The notes beneath the pieces were generated by a model that saw only the letters and a program-made list of their open reading frames with translations, ran no database searches and was not told the DNA's origin. From NCBI RefSeq assembly GCF_025024155.1, contig NW_026251718.1, positions 305,001 to 369,000 on the forward strand: a DNA stretch of 64,000 bases. Direction: 5' to 3'. Positions 60,801 to 64,000 of the stretch are shown one piece after another; the first letter of the stretch is position 1; each line of letters begins with the position of its first letter. This DNA comes from Gamsiella multidivaricata (lineage: Eukaryota; Mortierellomycota; Mortierellomycetes; Mortierellales; Mortierellaceae). The position numbers and the translations under genes were made by a program.

Positions 60801-63800
60801 TCGGGGTACCGCTCTGAGAGCTCCTTCAGACATTGGACCGCTGGCATCAAGTATGCAGGGTGATACTGTTTGGCGTTCTTGATGCAGTACTCAATAAAAG
60901 CGTCGAGCAACTGTGTGTTCTTGGTTTCGATTACGCGCTTGATCGGGTTCAGTGCTTTGTTAGACCTGGGGATCCATTCACCGTTAGCTGAAGACAAGAG
61001 AGCCTCAACGAAGACATTGTTCTCGCTGAACAGATAGTCATGGTTCAGAAGAAGCGTGAGCAGTGTCACCACCTCAGGGACGGTAGCTTTGTTTCTACTT
61101 GATTTCCTGCCGATCGATTTCCACTTGCCGTCAATAGACTTGGCGTCAATGACGGACTCTGATTTCTTGTGTCTCAACGTATTGGCCTGCTGCAGCCCTC
61201 CTTTCTGTGGCGTGTAGTCCTCGACAGTTATAACACGATTGATGTATTCGAGGACGAATCGGACAATGGCCTCGGCATGGTCCTCAAACGTAAACGTCAG
61301 CTGTGGGGAAGCTCTTATGATGGCCTTTTTGCCCTCACAGCTGGAAAATGCATAGGCGGCTGCTAACAGATGAATGCTCCGAAAACAATAAAGGAAGGCG
61401 TGGTGAGTCTCGTTCCCCAGCGCATCAGGGATAGGCACTGTCTTCTTCTTGGTCTTGTCGTTCAACTTGATTTCCGCAATGGCATTGCCGGTCTCCGTAT
61501 CCAGAAAAATGAGCGTCTTCGATGTCTCCACGTAGTAGTCCCTAACGCCCTCGGACTTGTAAGCAGACCCGCCAAGTCCAAGCTCCATCTCGTCTTTTGG
61601 ATGACTCCAAAAGAACTGCAAGCTGCACTTGACATTCTTGGACGACGGCAGATTCCAAATTTGAAGCGACTGCATTCCAATCACAGCAAAACGAGCTCCC
61701 CCTGGAATGAAATATGCCGTTAGAAGATTTTCCGGATGGGCAACTTCGGCGGTGGTGGACTTAATCCAGGGCTCCGGTACGAATGAAAACACTACTTTTT
61801 TCGTGTTCATCCTTTGATTCTCCTCCAGAAGCTCGACACGTAGGACCCAGTATGCCACTCCTTCGCCCTCAAATAGCAACTCTCTGTGTATTCCAGTCTT
61901 GAGTCGGTACCAAATGTTTTCATCAGTACGACTTTGGTATTCGATGACGTTGGGATCGCCTTGCAAGACTGATTCGCTGCTCTTGTTAACCTTGGGCTTT
62001 GTAGGCTGGTGAGAAATATAGCAATTGATCTTGGTGCCATCTGCCTCGCAAATGATGCCTCTGTTCCAGAAGCCATTGACATTGAAGAACGCCAGGATGG
62101 TCGAGCCGATAGTAGGGATAGGGACTTGATTGGCAGTGGTCTCGCATTTCAGCCGGAGTGGATCCAAAATCATCGTACTAAGTCCAAATGTGACACTGTC
62201 GCGTAGAATGAGAAAGAGATGATCTTCATGACCGTGGAATCCAACGTATTCGATCTTGAATCCAGGAAAGCTCCTTTCATCGATGGACATGCCCGTATCT
62301 TTAAAGTATGTTGCGAGACTTCCATCGACACTTGCTAGCGCGACAATGGTCTCATCAGGAGAAAATGCCATTTTGCAGTGTCCCCGGAAAGTCGCTCCTT
62401 TGAACCTGGCGTTCTCGATGCTGGAAATGTGAGTGATGTTGGATCCTGTTAAAAGGTTCCAGATAGTGCAGCTGCGTCCGCCATCCTCCAACCACATGAA
62501 TGTGTTGCTGCTGATGGTGTCCATCATCATCTTGCAGGTGATACGTCTAGAAAGCGTTGGCAAAAGGTCCGTCAAGGTAATGGTGTGTGCGCGGATCCAC
62601 TTTTTGTCAGGTGAGATCCTGAAGACGTCCAGATACAGGCCATTGCAGGCTACAAACATGGAACTAGACGCTGGTCCGTCGGTCTCGTTCCTACCGTCCT
62701 CCAGATCCTCTTCCGCGTCAAAATTATTTTCTTCAACAGACGGTGTTGGCGCATCCTTGATTTCCCATTCGTTTCTGCTTCTCTCTGGCAAGAATGCACC
62801 ATAACCGATGAATGCAGCGAGAATCTCGTTCTCATAGTGAAATTCTTGTAGCTCGATGACTGCTGGTGACGACCGTGATGTAGCTGTCTCGTGTTCTGCT
62901 AAGAGTCCATAGACTCCTTCCGGGTCGCGATCCGACGACGTGTCCATGTCCAATACAACAGCTGGTTGAGGAACTAATGGATTACTGAACAGTCTGAAAG
63001 GAAATGTCGGTTTCTCCGCTTTTGAACCATCCACCCACTGACCAATCTTCGGTTCCTGATAGACCGCAACGAGATCTCCAGTCGTTGAGAGAGAAAGTCC
63101 GATCGACAGCTGACCAATTCCACGATGATGAATAACGGCAGTGGCGATTTTTTTGGATGGTTCAGAAGTGCCCGGTGACGATAAAGATGGATTCGGCACC
63201 GTGCTCATGTCCCAAATAGCAATGTAAGCATAGTTTTGTGAAAGCGACAAGGATGCAAGGTATCGGCTGGCTTTGGAAGATGACAGTCTGGTGATTTGTG
63301 CTGCCGATGGGATACCTGTTGCATCCTGAGCTACGGGAAACGCATCTGCAGAATCGATAACGAACTTGGGTATGGCTGCCTTCGAAACTATCACGTCAGT
63401 GATTTCCGCTATTGCAAGGTAGGATGGAGATCGTTAAGACTCGGCAATAGAGAGACAAAACTATTGCAATGCAAAGGTAAGCATATCGGCAGATAAAGAA
63501 TAGATCTTTACCATGTTTGTCTCCTTGCAATATGATCGGTCTGATCTCGACGTGCTCGATCACGAGTCCAGAGTACTCATACCGATCCGGGTTCTCGTTG
63601 TTATTAAGAATCGGCTTCTCGTTGTTACAAAGAATCAGCTCCACCTTGGCGACTCCCTCATGTGGCTGAATAATCAGTTTGTCCTCGAGAACCAAATTGT
63701 ACCACTGGTCCTTCTCTAAAAACGAGGAATACAAAGAATCAATCATACCGTTCTGTTTGCTATCGAACAAAAAGTTCTGGTTCCGGTCGCTTCATTACCT

Positions 63801-64000
63801 AGGCCGTTCAGTCGATCGGGAAGCATGATCACATCCAGACTGCCGCTGATATCGGGTTCGACCTGTCAATATAGAACGGAGATAGTTCGTGAGCACCGTC
63901 GGACTATGCTACTATGCGAATACAGTCCACAATGACATTATTACAATGGCAACTTACGTCGTACGAGACATTGATAACGAAGTGAAGTCCATTGGGGATG
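56872..64000. repeat. Right copy of the segmental duplication (partner 40752-47990)
   Basis: It begins with a relic of the last RPA2 codons (ctcatggttatcgactag, against ctcatggctatcgactaa in RPA2) and the duplicated RPA2 3' flank. It then carries the whole 3' flank and most of channel gene C. It continues beyond the window. Confidence 0.9.
57846..64000 (-). CDS. Giant PP2-like/beta-propeller/TRP-like channel protein, copy C (5' end beyond window)
   Basis: Exons visible: the 3' part of exon 5 (64000-63958), then 63862-63799, 63715-63512, 63408-60294, 60210-59956, 59870-59714, 59608-59363, 59250-59136, 59047-58967 and 58846-57846, all in the phases of copies A and B. Exons 1-4 lie to the right of the window. 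The protein is almost identical to copy A in the PP2-like and first propeller segments and in the channel domain (pore FFDALSATYFFLVAGRFDPI). It differs by lacking the KLDDKT expansion, by having a simple VRLLVDWRQYIR linker after the second hydrophobic helix, and by a 61-residue longer tail segment (about 58240-58435) that includes SVAPPTPGRAQHQALTRVAA. The channel function is inferred from topology. Confidence 0.85.

Overview
The window looks like nuclear DNA of an early-diverging, filamentous fungus, most likely Mortierellomycotina (Mortierella and relatives). The genes carry many short GT-AG introns with CTAAC/CTGAC branch points. Intergenic DNA is full of homopolymers and CT/GA repeats. 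The gene set is fungal (SPT20, medA, MGA2/SPT23, JJJ1, mitochondrial AsnRS, RPA2) but also includes a MYSM1-type histone H2A deubiquitinase. The clade assignment is inference. Exon limits were worked out by hand from splice signals and reading phase; for eleven genes the joined exons add up to an exact number of codons.

Layout. 1-1347 (-): 5' part of SPT20, running off the left edge. 2231-5311 (-): an unidentified 624-residue nuclear-looking protein with a coiled coil. 5.3-16 kb: mostly repeat-rich non-coding DNA, with one poorly defined gene at about 9.0-10.6 kb (-). 16013-18729 (+): the developmental regulator medA. 19731-21816 (-): mitochondrial-type asparaginyl-tRNA synthetase, divergent from JJJ1 at 22033-24423 (+). 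24506-29371 (-): nine-exon MYSM1 homologue (SANT, SWIRM, MPN). 29995-33264 (-): single-exon glutamine-rich C2H2 zinc-finger protein. 35942-38935 (+): MGA2/SPT23-like factor with IPT/TIG and ankyrin repeats. 39333-40768 (+): RPA2.

The right third, 40.75-64 kb, is a head-to-tail array of three genes on the minus strand (A 41726-48838, B 49435-56814, C from 57846 past the right edge). They encode giant membrane proteins of about 2000 residues. From the N-terminus each has a phloem-protein-2-like beta-sandwich, a WD/beta-propeller-like region, a helical region, a six-helix TRP-like ion-channel domain and a coiled-coil tail. All share one fourteen-exon plan as far as can be seen. A and C are almost identical and come from a segmental duplication of about 16.1 kb spacing, whose left edge falls in the last codons of RPA2. 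A alone carries an expanded 18-bp coding minisatellite of about 20 units. This array is the most interesting part of the window.

The other genes are chromatin/transcription (SPT20, MYSM1, medA, MGA2-like, zinc finger), replication/repair (RPA2) and protein-synthesis housekeeping (AsnRS, JJJ1) functions, with no sign of a common pathway.
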